From: Candidatus Acidiferrales bacterium
GTDB lineage: Bacteria; Acidobacteriota; Terriglobia; Acidiferrales; UBA7541
Assembly (NCBI GenBank): GCA_035934015.1
Contig: DASYYH010000016.1
Location: forward strand, 310,001-374,000
DNA length: 64,000 nucleotides
Reading direction: 5' to 3'
The position numbers were made by a program, and so were the translations under genes. The notes below the pieces were generated by a model. That model was not told the DNA's origin. It made no database searches and was given only the letters and a program-made list of their open reading frames with translations. Positions 35,909 to 45,629 of this stretch are shown here, piece after piece. Positions within the stretch are counted from its first letter, which is position 1; each line of letters opens with the position of its first letter.

Positions 35909-38569
35909 ATGAAGACGCTGATGCGGTTGCGATTCTGGCTGCGGGCCGTCGTGCATCGGTCACGCACTGAGGGCGATATGGAGACGGAGCTGCGTTTTCA
36001 TATCGAAGCGCGCGCCGAGGATTTGATTCGCACAGGCATTTCGCGCGAAGAGGCGCTGCGCCGCGCGCGCATGGAGTTCGGCGGCGTGGACAAAACGAAA
36101 GAAGAATGCCGCGAAGCGCGGGGCATCAACTTGCTCGAATCGCTCTTGCAGGATTTGCGCTATGGCGTGCGCATGCTGCGGAAGTCGCCGGGGTTTACGG
36201 CTGTGGCAGTGTTGACGCTGGCGCTAGGCATCGGCGCGAACACGGCGATTTTCAGCATCGTGGACGCCGTGCTCTTGCGAGCGTTTCCGTATCCCGACGC
36301 CGATCAGCTCGTTTTCGTGTTCAACGCGCCAGTGAAACAGCCGGATGCGCTTTCGGCGCTGTCGTACAGAGATTTGCGCGAGTGCCGGGAGCAGAACCGC
36401 GTGTTCAGCGAGATGGCGGGCAATGCGTTTCATGATCTCACGCTGACCGGAGCGGGTGAGCCTTCGATTGTAAACGCAGCGGATGTGACGCCGGAGATTT
36501 TTTCTCTGCTTGGCGCAAAGCCTCTCGCGGGCCGGACGCTCGCGCCCGAAGATGGCAAGCCAGGCGCGGCGCCAGTGGCGATGGTGAGCGAAAATCTCTG
36601 GCGCAGCCGGTTCGGCGCAAATCCTGGCGTCATCGGCAAGTCCATCAATCTCGACATGCGTTCGTTCGTGGTGGTCGGAATTTTGCCGGCGAGCTTTCAC
36701 TATCCCGACGGTGCAGCGCGGCAGGATGTATGGATTGCCGCCGCGCAGGACCCGCTTATCGGACCTTTTCTGAAGCAGCCGGGCGTGCGCGCGCTGGGCG
36801 GGATTGCGCGGCTTAAACCTGGGATTAGCATGGAACAAGCGCAGGCCGAAATGACGACCGCCGCGGAGCGGCTGGCCAAAGAATTTCCCCCGCAAGATTC
36901 CGGACTCACGATTCGAGTTCAGCCGTACCGGCAGGCGGTCGTCGGAAATATGAAATCCGCGCTGCTGATCTTGCTGGGTGCGGTCGGGCTGGTGCTGCTG
37001 ATCGCCTGCGCGAATATCGCGAACCTGCTGCTATCGCGAGCGACTTCGCGGAGCCGAGAGATTGCCGTGCGCATTGCGCTTGGCGCAGGGCGAGCGCGGA
37101 TTGTCCGGCAATTGCTGACGGAGAGTGCTTTGCTGGGATTGCTTGGCGGAATCGCCGGCGTGCTGCTTGCTCTGTGGAGCGTCTGGATCCTGCGGCCTTT
37201 CTTGCCACCGGAAGTTATGCAGATCAATTCGATTCATATTGGCGAACCCGTTCTGGCGTTTGCGCTGGTGCTGTCGCTTGCTGCGGCGATGGCGTTTGGG
37301 CTCGCGCCTGCACTGCTGGCGACGCCGTCCAATTTGCAGACGAAGATCAAACAAGGCGGCGAACGCGGCGGGCAGCGTGGCGGACAGCGCGTGCGGAGCT
37401 TCCTGGCCGTCGCGGAAATTTCTCTGGCGATGGTGCTGCTGGTCGCAGGCGGATTACTGATTCGCAGCTTTGCGCTGGTCACAGCTGTGAATCCGGGCTT
37501 CGATCCGAACCATGTCATCGAAGCGGAGATTTCGCTTCCGCAATTCCAATACTCGACTCCACAACAATGGAGCGCTTTCGCGAACGAACTGCTGGCGCGG
37601 CTTCATGCACTGCCCGGCATGGAGGATTCCGCGCTGGCGGCACCGCTGCCGATGGATCGCCAGGGCGAAGCTACTTTCCCGTTCACCATTGCGGGGAATC
37701 CGTCGCTGCCGCCGGGAAAATCGAACACTGCGGATTATGCGACGGTGAGTCCGGATTATTTTCGCGTGATGCGAATCCCGCTGCTGCGCGGGCGATTTTT
37801 TACGGACCAAGATTCGCCATCCAATCCGAAAATCGCGATCATCAGCGAAACACTGGCGCAGCGCTATTTCCCGAATGAAGATCCCGTCGGACGGCAAATG
37901 AAATTCGGATTTCCGCCAAACGGCGACGTGTCGCGCGAAATCGTGGGCATCGCCGGCGACGTGCGCGACGAATCGCTTGGAAAGAAACCGGGGCCGATGA
38001 TGTACGTGCCTTTCGCGCAGGCACCTCTTTACGGAGGCGAAATCGTGGTGCGAAGCTCGCTGAACGCAACGAGCGTGGCGGCGGGAATTCGGCAGGCAAC
38101 GCACGCTATTGACGAAGACCTGCCGATCACGGACATCGCGTCGTTCCCGGACATGATCGGCAAATCGATTGCGCAGGAGCGATTTCGCACGTTGCTGCTC
38201 GGTTCGTTCAGCGCGATTGCGCTTGTGCTTGCGGCAGTTGGAATTTTTGGCGTGATTTCCTATTCGGCGGCACAGCGCACACACGAAATTGGAGTCCGAA
38301 TGGCGCTCGGCGCGCAGCCGCGCGACGTGCTGTGCTTGATTCTGGGGCAAGGAGCAAAGCTCGCGCTTTTCGGCTTATGCATTGGCATCGTCGCGGCACT
38401 TCTGCTCACACGACTGATGGCGAGTATGCTCTATCGCATTTCCGCTACGGACCCGCTGACCTTCTTTGTGGTGGCAATTCTCTTGCTTGGCGTTGCGCTG
38501 CTGGCTTGCTATATCCCCGCGCGGCGCGCGATGAGAGTCGATCCGATGGTTGCGCTGCGGTACGAATAG
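35909..38569 (+). CDS. ADOP-type MacB/FtsX-like permease 3
   Basis: The 886-residue paralogue lies 16 bases after permease 2 and closes the operon. The N-terminal module is again nearly the same ([20 protein letters not shown]) and so is the block [20 protein letters not shown]. The periplasmic domain starts [20 protein letters not shown]. FtsX segments include [20 protein letters not shown] and [20 protein letters not shown], and it ends [16 protein letters not shown] shared 16-base spacing before each copy supports tandem duplication of a whole unit. Confidence 0.93.
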   Translation: MKTLMRLRFWLRAVVHRSRTEGDMETELRFHIEARAEDLIRTGISREEALRRARMEFGGVDKTKEECREARGINLLESLLQDLRYGVRMLRKSPGFTAVAVLTLALGIGANTAIFSIVDAVLLRAFPYPDADQLVFVFNAPVKQPDALSALSYRDLRECREQNRVFSEMAGNAFHDLTLTGAGEPSIVNAADVTPEIFSLLGAKPLAGRTLAPEDGKPGAAPVAMVSENLWRSRFGANPGVIGKSINLDMRSFVVVGILPASFHYPDGAARQDVWIAAAQDPLIGPFLKQPGVRALGGIARLKPGISMEQAQAEMTTAAERLAKEFPPQDSGLTIRVQPYRQAVVGNMKSALLILLGAVGLVLLIACANIANLLLSRATSRSREIAVRIALGAGRARIVRQLLTESALLGLLGGIAGVLLALWSVWILRPFLPPEVMQINSIHIGEPVLAFALVLSLAAAMAFGLAPALLATPSNLQTKIKQGGERGGQRGGQRVRSFLAVAEISLAMVLLVAGGLLIRSFALVTAVNPGFDPNHVIEAEISLPQFQYSTPQQWSAFANELLARLHALPGMEDSALAAPLPMDRQGEATFPFTIAGNPSLPPGKSNTADYATVSPDYFRVMRIPLLRGRFFTDQDSPSNPKIAIISETLAQRYFPNEDPVGRQMKFGFPPNGDVSREIVGIAGDVRDESLGKKPGPMMYVPFAQAPLYGGEIVVRSSLNATSVAAGIRQATHAIDEDLPITDIASFPDMIGKSIAQERFRTLLLGSFSAIALVLAAVGIFGVISYSAAQRTHEIGVRMALGAQPRDVLCLILGQGAKLALFGLCIGIVAALLLTRLMASMLYRISATDPLTFFVVAILLLGVALLACYIPARRAMRVDPMVALRYE

Positions 38570-38680
38570 GCTCCGGCACGCGCGATGCGACGCGCGAAGG
38601 CTGATTTCCTTCCATTCTTTCTGGAATCCTAGCTCAAGCTGGCAAACGGATAAAATCAATTCGATACGAGGGAGATTTCA

Positions 38681-38782
38681 ATGCAGGTGGTCACACAATC
38701 CCAGAATAATCTTTCTATTCTAAGCGCAAGCCGGAAATTGGCGCAAGTCTTTTCTTGTGTACGTGAAAATCGTCTACGGTGA
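38681..38782 (+). CDS. Possible 33-residue microprotein
   Basis: ATG at 38681 follows GAGGGAGATTTCA, a strong ribosome site. The product begins MQVVTQSQNNLSILSASRKL and ends with a Cys and basic residues. I recognise no family, and so short a frame could be fortuitous. A TAAAAT hexamer 25 bases upstream could be a -10. Confidence 0.25.
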   Translation: MQVVTQSQNNLSILSASRKLAQVFSCVRENRLR

Positions 38783-38866
38783 CATTGCAGCGAAGAATGG
38801 CTAACGGCCAGCGGAATGCCATCGCCGCGATCTGCGAATTGGATGAGCGCGAACCAAGCTGAGGCG

Positions 38867-38907
38867 AGACGGAGCCTCGCCCGGACGGGTTTGAAGCCCC
38901 TCCCCTA
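38867..38907. repeat. Second REP-like palindromic element
   Basis: GGCGAG and CTCGCC pair around ACGGAGC at the left. Then CGGGTTTGAAGCCC continues to CCCCTAC. The TGAAGCCC core and CCCCTAC end match the element at 3619-3645, so the two belong to one dispersed family with drifted stems. Confidence 0.45.
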
Positions 38908-39049
38908 CGAGAAAAGGCAAAGGCTACGCCCTTTGCTGTGTGCGCCAGTGCGCACACGAAACGCAAAAAATGGACCACACGGAAAGGCATCACGGCAGGA
39001 ATTCGAGCACGGTTGCGCGCAGAGCGCGGGCGAGAGAAAATGATGCGCG

Positions 39050-39637
39050 ATGAATGCGAAGCAAATGCGCGTGATGGGAATTTGGCTTGGGCGCGGCGCG
39101 CTTGCAATCGCGCTAGGTCTTATGTGCGCGGTGTGCATCGCGCCCAGAGATGCGACGGCGAAAACGGCGACGAAAAAAGGGCCACTGCCGCTGATTGACG
39201 CCGCCGGGTATCAAAGGCTGGTCGCGAGGCACAAAGGCAAATTACTGGTGGTGAATTTCTGGGCGACGTGGTGCGTTCCCTGCCGGAAGGAATATCCGCT
39301 GCTGATCGAAGTGGCGAAGGAATATCAGCCGAAGGGCGTGGTGTTCGAAGGGATCAGCTTCGACGAAGCCTCGACGACGGGCGCGATTGCGGATTTTCTG
39401 ACGATTTACCGACCGGTGTTTCCAAATTACCAGAAAGATCCCAAGACGCCGGCGGGAACACTCGATGCAGTGATCGATCGCGCGTGGAGCGGCGGGCTGC
39501 CTTCAACGATTTTCTACCGGCGGGACGGCGTGATGGACGCGCAGTTTTACGGGCCGCAGACGCGCGCGAATTTCGAAAAGGAAATCGAGAGTTTGCTGAA
39601 AAACGCGAATCCGTTCGCAACGAAGAGCGGCAAATAA
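39050..39637 (+). CDS. TlpA-like thioredoxin family protein (exported)
   Basis: The 195-residue product has an N-terminal signal or anchor segment (LGRGALAIALGLMCAVCIA) and a thioredoxin fold: KLLVVNFWATWCVPCRKEYP with the redox pair Cys75 and Cys78, then VVFEGISFDEASTTGAIADF and the cis-Pro loop GGLPSTIFY. TlpA/ResA-like proteins reduce periplasmic disulfides, for example in cytochrome maturation. No ccm gene is adjacent. It lies 39 bases before the UPF0173 hydrolase. Confidence 0.9.
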   Translation: MNAKQMRVMGIWLGRGALAIALGLMCAVCIAPRDATAKTATKKGPLPLIDAAGYQRLVARHKGKLLVVNFWATWCVPCRKEYPLLIEVAKEYQPKGVVFEGISFDEASTTGAIADFLTIYRPVFPNYQKDPKTPAGTLDAVIDRAWSGGLPSTIFYRRDGVMDAQFYGPQTRANFEKEIESLLKNANPFATKSGK

Positions 39638-39676
39638 TCCAGATCATTTCACACGAGGACATTCCAGGAGGCCATC

Positions 39677-40408
39677 ATGCTGAAGACTCGCGGAAATAGA
39701 CTGACCTGGCTGGGACATGCGGCGTTCAAGATCACGACGGCGAGCGGGAAAGTGATTCTGGTCGATCCGTGGATCGCGACGAATCCAGGGTGCCCGGCGG
39801 AACTGAAGAAACTCGACCGCGTCGATACAATGCTGATCACGCACGGGCATTTCGACCACATCGCGGACGCGGTGGAACTTGGGAAAAAGTTTTCGCCGCA
39901 GATTGTGGGAATTTACGAGACATGCGCGTGGCTGGAGTCGAAGGGCGTGAAGAATACGTCGGGCATGAACAAGGGCGGGACGCAGAAGGCGGGCGAAATC
40001 GAAGTGACGATGACGCACGCGGTACATTCGTGCGGAATCGAGGACGATGGCAAGATTATTTACGGGGGCGAAGCGTGCGGATATGTGATCCGGCTGCCGG
40101 GAGGAATGACGATTTATCACGCGGGCGATACGGCGGTCTTCAGCGACATGAAATTGATCGGCGAACTTTACAAGCCGGAGCTGGCGCTGCTGCCGATCGG
40201 GGATTTTTATACGATGGGGCCGCGCGAGGCGGCGCTGGCGATTCGACTGCTCGGAGCGATGCACGTTATTCCGATGCACTTCGCGACGTTTCCGGCGCTG
40301 ACAGGATCGCCGGAAGAGTTGAAGAGATTGACGCAGGACATTTCAGGGCTGGAGATTCACGCACTGAAGCCGGGAGAGAGCGTCGGGCAAGAGACGCAGC
40401 GCAAATAA
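39677..40408 (+). CDS. Metal-dependent hydrolase, UPF0173 (metallo-beta-lactamase fold)
   Basis: The 243-residue protein carries the metallo-hydrolase motif ITHGHFDHIADAVELGKK. Further ligands are in MTHAVHS and IYHAGDTAVFSDM and the final His in IPMHFATFP. The start LTWLGHAAFKITTASGKVIL is typical of UPF0173. The in vivo substrate is not established. AGGAGG stands before the ATG, and the gene is probably cotranscribed with the TlpA-like gene. Confidence 0.9.
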   Translation: MLKTRGNRLTWLGHAAFKITTASGKVILVDPWIATNPGCPAELKKLDRVDTMLITHGHFDHIADAVELGKKFSPQIVGIYETCAWLESKGVKNTSGMNKGGTQKAGEIEVTMTHAVHSCGIEDDGKIIYGGEACGYVIRLPGGMTIYHAGDTAVFSDMKLIGELYKPELALLPIGDFYTMGPREAALAIRLLGAMHVIPMHFATFPALTGSPEELKRLTQDISGLEIHALKPGESVGQETQRK

Positions 40409-40409
40409 A

Positions 40410-40952
40410 TCAAGATGCGCTATGGCCGGAACATTGGAGTACGCCGAGGAACTTCGCCCACGGGCCGACGGCATCGCGATATTGATGCGAGAGAATGCGC
40501 GAGATTTGGTGCAGGTGCGTCAAGTCGTGAACGACCCAGGCAGCGAGCAACTGCGACATGGTGACCGTGCCGAGCGCGGGATGGCGGCCGCGGCGCGCAA
40601 AATCCTCCGGCTGAAGATTCATCGCGCGAAGCTCGGCTAGATTCTCGGCGCGCAGACGCGAAAATTCGTCCAAGAGCTGCGCGAGCGATTTTCCCTGGCT
40701 TTCACGTGACTGTGCGAAACGATCAAAGGGAACGAATGTCTGCGTCTCGGCATATTTCAGAATCATGCGCGCACGCGGCATCCAGTCCGTACGCTCGCCA
40801 TGGATAAGATGGCCGACGACGCCGTAAGCGCTCCAGGTATTTTCGCCTTCATTTTGCGACGTCCATTCCGCCGACAGGCCACGGAGAAGCGCGTCGAGAG
40901 AAGCGGGAGTACGTTCAAGAAGCGATAGAGTACGAGTCAAGTTTTGTTCCAT
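40410..40952 (-). CDS. DinB-like family protein (second copy)
   Basis: The 180-residue protein has the DinB helical bundle pattern with metal-type His residues in SAYGVVGHLIHGERTDWMPR and AAWVVHDLTHLHQISRIL. It is only distantly similar to the DinB protein at 27198-27728. The stop nearly abuts that of the UPF0173 gene. It is divergent from the O-methyltransferase gene across 159 bases. Confidence 0.85.
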   Translation of the reverse strand: MEQNLTRTLSLLERTPASLDALLRGLSAEWTSQNEGENTWSAYGVVGHLIHGERTDWMPRARMILKYAETQTFVPFDRFAQSRESQGKSLAQLLDEFSRLRAENLAELRAMNLQPEDFARRGRHPALGTVTMSQLLAAWVVHDLTHLHQISRILSHQYRDAVGPWAKFLGVLQCSGHSAS

Positions 40953-41111
40953 GCGATCATCTTACACGAAGGCGGACGACGTATACGTCAAACTGGAGAG
41001 TCAGTGCGAAGAAATGGAACGCGGCAAAGCGAAAAGAACATGTCGGGACGAAGCGCGGAGGCGTGATATCACGCAAGAAGCGAAGACGGACATTCGGAGG
41101 AGGAGAAGCGA

Positions 41112-41741
41112 ATGGCAGGGATAACGAATCCGGCAGTGGAGAAATATTTGTATGGGATTTTGCCGAAGCGCGATGCGGTGATCGCAGAAATGGAGCGTTA
41201 TGCGGAGAAGCATAGCGTGCCGATCATCGGGCCGGCGGTGGCGCGAATGATTTATCTGCTGGCGCAGATTTCCGGCGCGCGGCGGATCTTCGAGATGGGG
41301 TCGGCGATCGGTTATTCGACGATCTGGCTGGCGCGCGCGGCGGGGCCGAAGGCGGAGATTTACTACACGGACGGCGATCCGGCGAATGCGAAGCGGGCGA
41401 AGGAGTATTTCCGGCGAGCGGGCGTCGAGCGGCGAATTACAGTGATGACCGGCGACGCGCTGAAGATGATTGACCGGACGAAAGGACTGTTCGATTTGAT
41501 TTTCATCGACGTAAACAAGGACCAGTATCCGGCGGCACTGCGGAAGGCGCTGCCGCGGCTGAAATCGAAGGGGCTGCTGGTGACGGATAACACGCTATGG
41601 TCAGGGCGCGTGACGCGGCGCGCAAAGGACGCGGCGACGCGCGGCGTGCAGGAATTCAATCGCGCAGTATACGCGTCGAAACAATTGTTTCCGGTGATGA
41701 TTCCGCTGCGCGACGGCGTGACGGTATGCCGGAAGGCATGA
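41112..41741 (+). CDS. Class I O-methyltransferase (COMT-like)
   Basis: The 209-residue protein has the SAM-binding motif ARRIFEMGSAIGYSTIWLAR, the acidic residue in IYYTDGDPANAKRA, and the metal-binding region LFDLIFIDVNKDQYPAAL with TDNTLWSGRV. This is the pattern of the Mg-dependent catechol/caffeoyl-CoA O-methyltransferase family. The natural substrate is unknown. A GGAGGAGGAG ribosome site precedes the ATG at 41112. Confidence 0.9.
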   Translation: MAGITNPAVEKYLYGILPKRDAVIAEMERYAEKHSVPIIGPAVARMIYLLAQISGARRIFEMGSAIGYSTIWLARAAGPKAEIYYTDGDPANAKRAKEYFRRAGVERRITVMTGDALKMIDRTKGLFDLIFIDVNKDQYPAALRKALPRLKSKGLLVTDNTLWSGRVTRRAKDAATRGVQEFNRAVYASKQLFPVMIPLRDGVTVCRKA

Positions 41742-41783
41742 CGAGACAGCAGAAAATGAAAGATACACAGAGCCGACGAGAAA

Positions 41784-42698
41784 TCAGCTGCGGCGGAAGA
41801 GATTGGAGAGGAAAAACCAGAGGTTGGCGGGACGCTCGGCGAGGCGGCGCATGAAATACGGGAACCAGTCGGAGCCATAGGGAACGTAGACGCGCAAGCG
41901 ATAGTCTTCGCGGACGAGCTGCTCCTGCAAATCGGTGCGGATGCCATAGAGCATCTGAAATTCGAATTGATCGTTGCGAATTCCCTTCTGCACAGCAAAT
42001 TTCTTGGTGGCGTCGAGCAAACGCTCATCGTGTGTGGCGATAGCGTGATAAATGCCGCTCGGAAGCAGCAACTGCATGACGCGGGCGTAGTTGGCATCGA
42101 CATCGGATTTTTTCGGATTGGCGACCGAGGGCGGCTCCTTGTAGGCACCCTTGACGAGGCGGATGCGGCAGCGCGCGGCGATGAGATCGCGCGCGTCTTG
42201 CTCGGTGCGGAAAAGATAAGACTGGAGAACTGTGCCGACGGAATCGCTTTTTGCGCGGGTACGCTTGCAGATTTCGATGGTACGCGCAGTGTAAGCGGAA
42301 GCTTCCATATCAATGCGAACGAAATTGCCCTGCGCCGCAGCATGCTGAACGATTTGAGCGAGGAGGTCTTCGCAGAGTGATTCGCTGAGGTCAAGGCCAA
42401 GCTGCGTGAGCTTGAGCGAGACATTGGCGTTGAGTTTTTCTGCGGCGATGCGGTCGAACATTCCGATATAAGTTTCGGAGGCGCGGCGCGCTTCGGCTTC
42501 GGTGGAAACGCTTTCGCCGAGGCAGTCCAGCGTGACGAGGCGGCCAGCCTGATTCAGCGCGCGAGCGGCGGAGACGGCGTCGTCGAGCGTTTCTCCGGCG
42601 ACGAAGCGGCGGGCCATGCGGCGGCTGGTGGCGTTGTGAATGACGAAGCGGGCGAGGCGCGGACTCTGCGAGAGCTTGAGGAGAATCGAGCGGAGCAT
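41784..42698 (-). CDS. Proline dehydrogenase (monofunctional PRODH)
   Basis: The 304-residue FAD-dependent TIM barrel oxidises proline to pyrroline-5-carboxylate at the membrane. Recognisable segments: VSLKLTQLGLDLSESLCEDL, FVRIDMEASAYTARTIEI, VLQSYLFRTEQDA, RLVKGAYKEPPSVAN, ATHDERLLD, FQMLYGIRTDLQ and the C-terminal substrate-binding YVPYGSDWFPYFMRRLAERP. It is the short single-domain type, so the partner P5C dehydrogenase must be encoded elsewhere. It lies 81 bases downstream of trxB on the same strand. Confidence 0.92.
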   Translation of the reverse strand: MLRSILLKLSQSPRLARFVIHNATSRRMARRFVAGETLDDAVSAARALNQAGRLVTLDCLGESVSTEAEARRASETYIGMFDRIAAEKLNANVSLKLTQLGLDLSESLCEDLLAQIVQHAAAQGNFVRIDMEASAYTARTIEICKRTRAKSDSVGTVLQSYLFRTEQDARDLIAARCRIRLVKGAYKEPPSVANPKKSDVDANYARVMQLLLPSGIYHAIATHDERLLDATKKFAVQKGIRNDQFEFQMLYGIRTDLQEQLVREDYRLRVYVPYGSDWFPYFMRRLAERPANLWFFLSNLFRRS

Positions 42699-42779
42699 CA
42701 GTGACAGCTCCGAGGCAAGGGCGCGAAGTGGAAGCAGGAGCGAGCGTCAGGCATTAGCCACGAGTTGGGCCGATGGAAA

Positions 42780-43721
42780 TCAGTGGGATTGGGCCTCGAG
42801 GAATTTTTCCGCGTCTATCGCTGCCATGCAACCGGAACCTGCGGCCGTGACGGCCTGACGGTAAACCTTGTCCTGAACGTCACCGGCGGCGAAAACGCCC
42901 TCGATGTTGGTGCGGCTGCCGTGATGCGTCTTGAGATAACCGTTTTCGTCCATGTCGAGGAGGCCGCGAAAGATTTTTGTATTGGGTTCGTGGCCGATGC
43001 CGACGAAGAGGCCGCTGATCGGAAGAACGGACTTCTCTTTCGTTTCGGTGTTGCGGAGAGCGACAGCCTCGACATTTTGTTTGGCAGGATCGGAGATGTC
43101 TTCGATGGCGACGGGCGTCAGGAATTGGATTTTGGGATTGGCTCGAGCGCGATCGAGCATGATTTTCGAAGCGCGAAAATCCTTGCGGCGGTGAAGAATG
43201 GTGACCTTCCTGGCAAAACGCGTGAGGAAATTCGCTTCCTCCATAGCCGTGTCGCCGCCGCCAACGACGGCGATATCCTTGTCGCGGAAAAAATAGCCGT
43301 CGCACGTGGCGCAAGTGGAAACACCGTGGCCGATGAGCTGGCGTTCGGATTCGAGGCCGAGGAGTCGCGCGGAAGCTCCGGCAGCAACGATGAGTGTCTC
43401 GGTTTCAAAAACTTCCTTGCCCGCTTCAATTTTGAACGGATGCTTCTTCAACGCGACGGCCGAGACGGCACCGGAATGAAAATGTGCACCGAAACGCTGA
43501 GACTGCTTGCGCATTGCTTCGACGAGTTCGGGCCCGAGAATGCCGTCGGGGAAGCCGGGGAAATTTTCCACCATGGTCGTAAGAGTGAGCTGGCCGCCGG
43601 GCTCGAAACCGTCGATGATGACGGGCTTCAAATTGGCGCGCGCGGCGTAAATGGCAGCGGTGAGCCCTGCACAGCCGCTTCCGATGATGACAACTTTGTG
43701 CACTCGAAACTCCTCAGCCAT
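42780..43721 (-). CDS. trxB: Thioredoxin reductase
   Basis: This is a low-molecular-weight flavoprotein of 313 residues. The N-terminal FAD motif is VVIIGSGCAGLTAAIYAARA, the redox-active pair Cys137 and Cys140 sits in CATC within STCATCDGYFF, the NADPH motif is IAVVGGGDTAMEEANFL, and the C-terminal FAD motif is NIEGVFAAGDVQDKVYRQAV. It reduces thioredoxin with NADPH. The ATG at 43721 (MAEEFRVHK) is preferred. An in-frame ATG at 43739 also exists. Confidence 0.93.
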   Translation of the reverse strand: MAEEFRVHKVVIIGSGCAGLTAAIYAARANLKPVIIDGFEPGGQLTLTTMVENFPGFPDGILGPELVEAMRKQSQRFGAHFHSGAVSAVALKKHPFKIEAGKEVFETETLIVAAGASARLLGLESERQLIGHGVSTCATCDGYFFRDKDIAVVGGGDTAMEEANFLTRFARKVTILHRRKDFRASKIMLDRARANPKIQFLTPVAIEDISDPAKQNVEAVALRNTETKEKSVLPISGLFVGIGHEPNTKIFRGLLDMDENGYLKTHHGSRTNIEGVFAAGDVQDKVYRQAVTAAGSGCMAAIDAEKFLEAQSH

Positions 43722-43930
43722 TGGATTACGCCACGGCATGCCGCGACTCAAAACAAAGAAAGGTATTTTAGCACGGCGGCGGTTGGAGGACAGAGTTTAG
43801 AACTCGCGAAAAAACTGCCAGCCTGGAACAGTCGAAACAGGAGACACCGATGTTATGCATGCGGCAAAGGCAGCAATGTGGAACTTGAATGACGAACGCG
43901 AGGCCAGGAAGATTAAGGCGGAGTTCGCAC

Positions 43931-44980
43931 ATGCCTCGCATCGTGATTCACAAGAGCGGACACAGCTCGCAAGTGTTTGAGCTCGCCGGCGACCGACCAG
44001 TGACGATCGGGCGGGCGAAATCGAGCAATATCATGCTCGATGATCCGAGCGTTTCACGGATCCACGCCGTGATGCGCACGACAATCGATGGGAAATGGCA
44101 AATCGTTGACCGCGAGAGCTCAAACGGCGTGAAAGTGAACGGCGTGCTGACAAAGGAAGCGAACCTGCGCGGAAATGACGAAATTACGGTGGGTATTTTC
44201 CGGCTGCGGTTCGAGGATTCGGCGGAAAGAAAACTGACCACCTACGGAACGGCGAAACTGCCGGAACGAGTAGCGAAAGCGCTCAGCGAGCAGGCACGAT
44301 CGGCATATACGGGATCGAATCTGATGGTAGAGGCAGTAGGCGATGCGCGTATCGCGGAGAGCGCACGGCGGATGGGCGGCGGAGCGCGCGCGAACGCATC
44401 CGATAAGGAAAATCGATTGCTAAAGCTGCTGGAGCGCGTGAAAAACGAACTGGCGGAATTGAACTCTGTCGAACGGGTGACACGGCGGGCGCTGGAGTTT
44501 GCGCTGGAAATCGAGGGCGCGGAGCGCGGGTACGTGATGCTACTGCAAGAGGAACCCGGGAAGCACATTGATTTCAGCCAAGGCGGATACACTTTCCAGC
44601 CAGCGCAAATCCGCTACCGAATGAAGCCGAAGGACGCAGGCGAAGAGCTCGTGCCGCAGCTCACGATTTCACAGAGCGTCATCCGGCAGGCGATGCAAGC
44701 GAGTTTGCCGATGCTGGTTTCCGACGGACAAGCAGATCCGCGATTTGCCGCGAGCAAGAGCATCGTGCGCGCGGGAATCCAGTCAGCGATGTGCGCACCG
44801 CTGGGAATCGGGAAGAAACTGCGCGGGCTGCTGTATGTGGACAATCTTTCGCGGCGGGGAATGTTCACGGTGGATGATTTGAACGCGTTCGCCGTGATTG
44901 CCGTGCAGGCAGGCCTGGCGATTGACCGTAGCCGAGGGCACAACAGCCAAACAACGGAAAAAAACACGAGCAAAAGCTGA
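43931..44980 (+). CDS. FHA and GAF domain protein
   Basis: The 349-residue protein starts with an FHA domain (RPVTIGRAKSSNIMLDDPSV, SRIHAVM, then SSNGVKVNGVL; residues about 20-90), which binds phosphothreonine. A linker (about 95-165) follows, then a GAF domain (about 175-340; ERVTRRALEFALEIEGAERG, MLVSDGQADPRFAASKSI, CAPLGIGKKLRGLLYVDNLS). It is therefore a sensor or adaptor in Ser/Thr kinase signalling. No kinase or output domain is attached. ATG at 43931 follows GCGGAG. The frame is open from 43889, but the extra residues are outside the FHA fold. Confidence 0.88.
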   Translation: MPRIVIHKSGHSSQVFELAGDRPVTIGRAKSSNIMLDDPSVSRIHAVMRTTIDGKWQIVDRESSNGVKVNGVLTKEANLRGNDEITVGIFRLRFEDSAERKLTTYGTAKLPERVAKALSEQARSAYTGSNLMVEAVGDARIAESARRMGGGARANASDKENRLLKLLERVKNELAELNSVERVTRRALEFALEIEGAERGYVMLLQEEPGKHIDFSQGGYTFQPAQIRYRMKPKDAGEELVPQLTISQSVIRQAMQASLPMLVSDGQADPRFAASKSIVRAGIQSAMCAPLGIGKKLRGLLYVDNLSRRGMFTVDDLNAFAVIAVQAGLAIDRSRGHNSQTTEKNTSKS

Positions 44981-45083
44981 AATATTTTTATCCATAGCAA
45001 GGTCCTCTCAGAAGAAGTTCGCGAACGAAATAAGCTCCAGATGCACGCCTTCGCTTTGAGTGGTGCGCGGGGAGTGGAGTCTG

Positions 45084-45089
45084 TATAAT
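45084..45089 (+). promoter_or_regulatory. Candidate -10 element of the mscL promoter
   Basis: A perfect TATAAT stands 93 bases before the mscL start codon. The hexamer at the ideal -35 position (TGGTGC) is poor, so promoter strength may depend on an activator or another sigma factor. Confidence 0.4.
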
Positions 45090-45181
45090 GCGCGCGCAAA
45101 GGATGCTCCCGGGCGCTCAGCCCGCAAAAGGAAACAAATTTCGCGGTGCGAATCGCTGCGAAGAATAGCAGAGGAGGCAGC

Positions 45182-45619
45182 ATGCTGAAAGAATTCAAAG
45201 AATTCGCGATGAAGGGGAACGTGCTGGACATGGCCATCGGTATCATCATCGGCGCGGCGTTTGGGAGGATTGTGACATCGCTGGTGAGTGACGTAATCAT
45301 GCCGCCGATCGGGCTGATCCTGGGCAAAGTGGATTTCAACAGCCTGTTCCTGAACATTTCAGGGACGAGTTATCCGACGCTGACTGCTGCGAGGGCCGCA
45401 GGCGCGGCGACGATCAATTATGGGATGTTCTTGAATACGGTGATCGATTTTCTGGTCGTCGCATTCGTGATTTTCCTCTTAGTGCGGCAAGTGAACCGCT
45501 GGACGAAGAAGCCAGAGCCCGCTGCGGCGCCAACGACGAAGGATTGCCCGTACTGCCTGTCGAAGATTCCCGTGAAAGCATCGAAATGCGCGTATTGCAC
45601 GGCGCAAGTGGCGGCATGA
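45182..45619 (+). CDS. mscL: Large-conductance mechanosensitive channel with C-terminal zinc ribbon
   Basis: The 145-residue channel protein protects cells from hypo-osmotic shock. The pore helix [20 protein letters not shown], the [13 protein letters not shown] segment and the second helix [20 protein letters not shown] are typical MscL. After the second helix the usual cytoplasmic bundle is replaced or extended by a linker and a zinc ribbon [20 protein letters not shown] (two CxxC pairs). ATG at 45182 follows GAGGAGG. The zinc-ribbon tail is a variant whose role, perhaps assembly or redox/metal gating, is not known. Confidence 0.93.
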   Translation: MLKEFKEFAMKGNVLDMAIGIIIGAAFGRIVTSLVSDVIMPPIGLILGKVDFNSLFLNISGTSYPTLTAARAAGAATINYGMFLNTVIDFLVVAFVIFLLVRQVNRWTKKPEPAAAPTTKDCPYCLSKIPVKASKCAYCTAQVAA

Positions 45620-45629
45620 GGTTATCGCG

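Larger units (their letters stand above)
38570..39049. other. 480-base intergenic region with REP-like copy and paired hairpins
   Basis: After the ADOP operon the region contains a 33-codon frame with a good ribosome site (38681-38782) and a REP-like element around 38867-38907. Two perfect hairpins lie in a row: GCAAAGG/CCTTTGC (38917-38923 with 38930-38936), and GTGTGCGC-CAGT-GCGCACAC (38938-38957). The downstream TlpA gene must have its promoter here, but no clear -35/-10 pair was seen. Confidence 0.5.
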
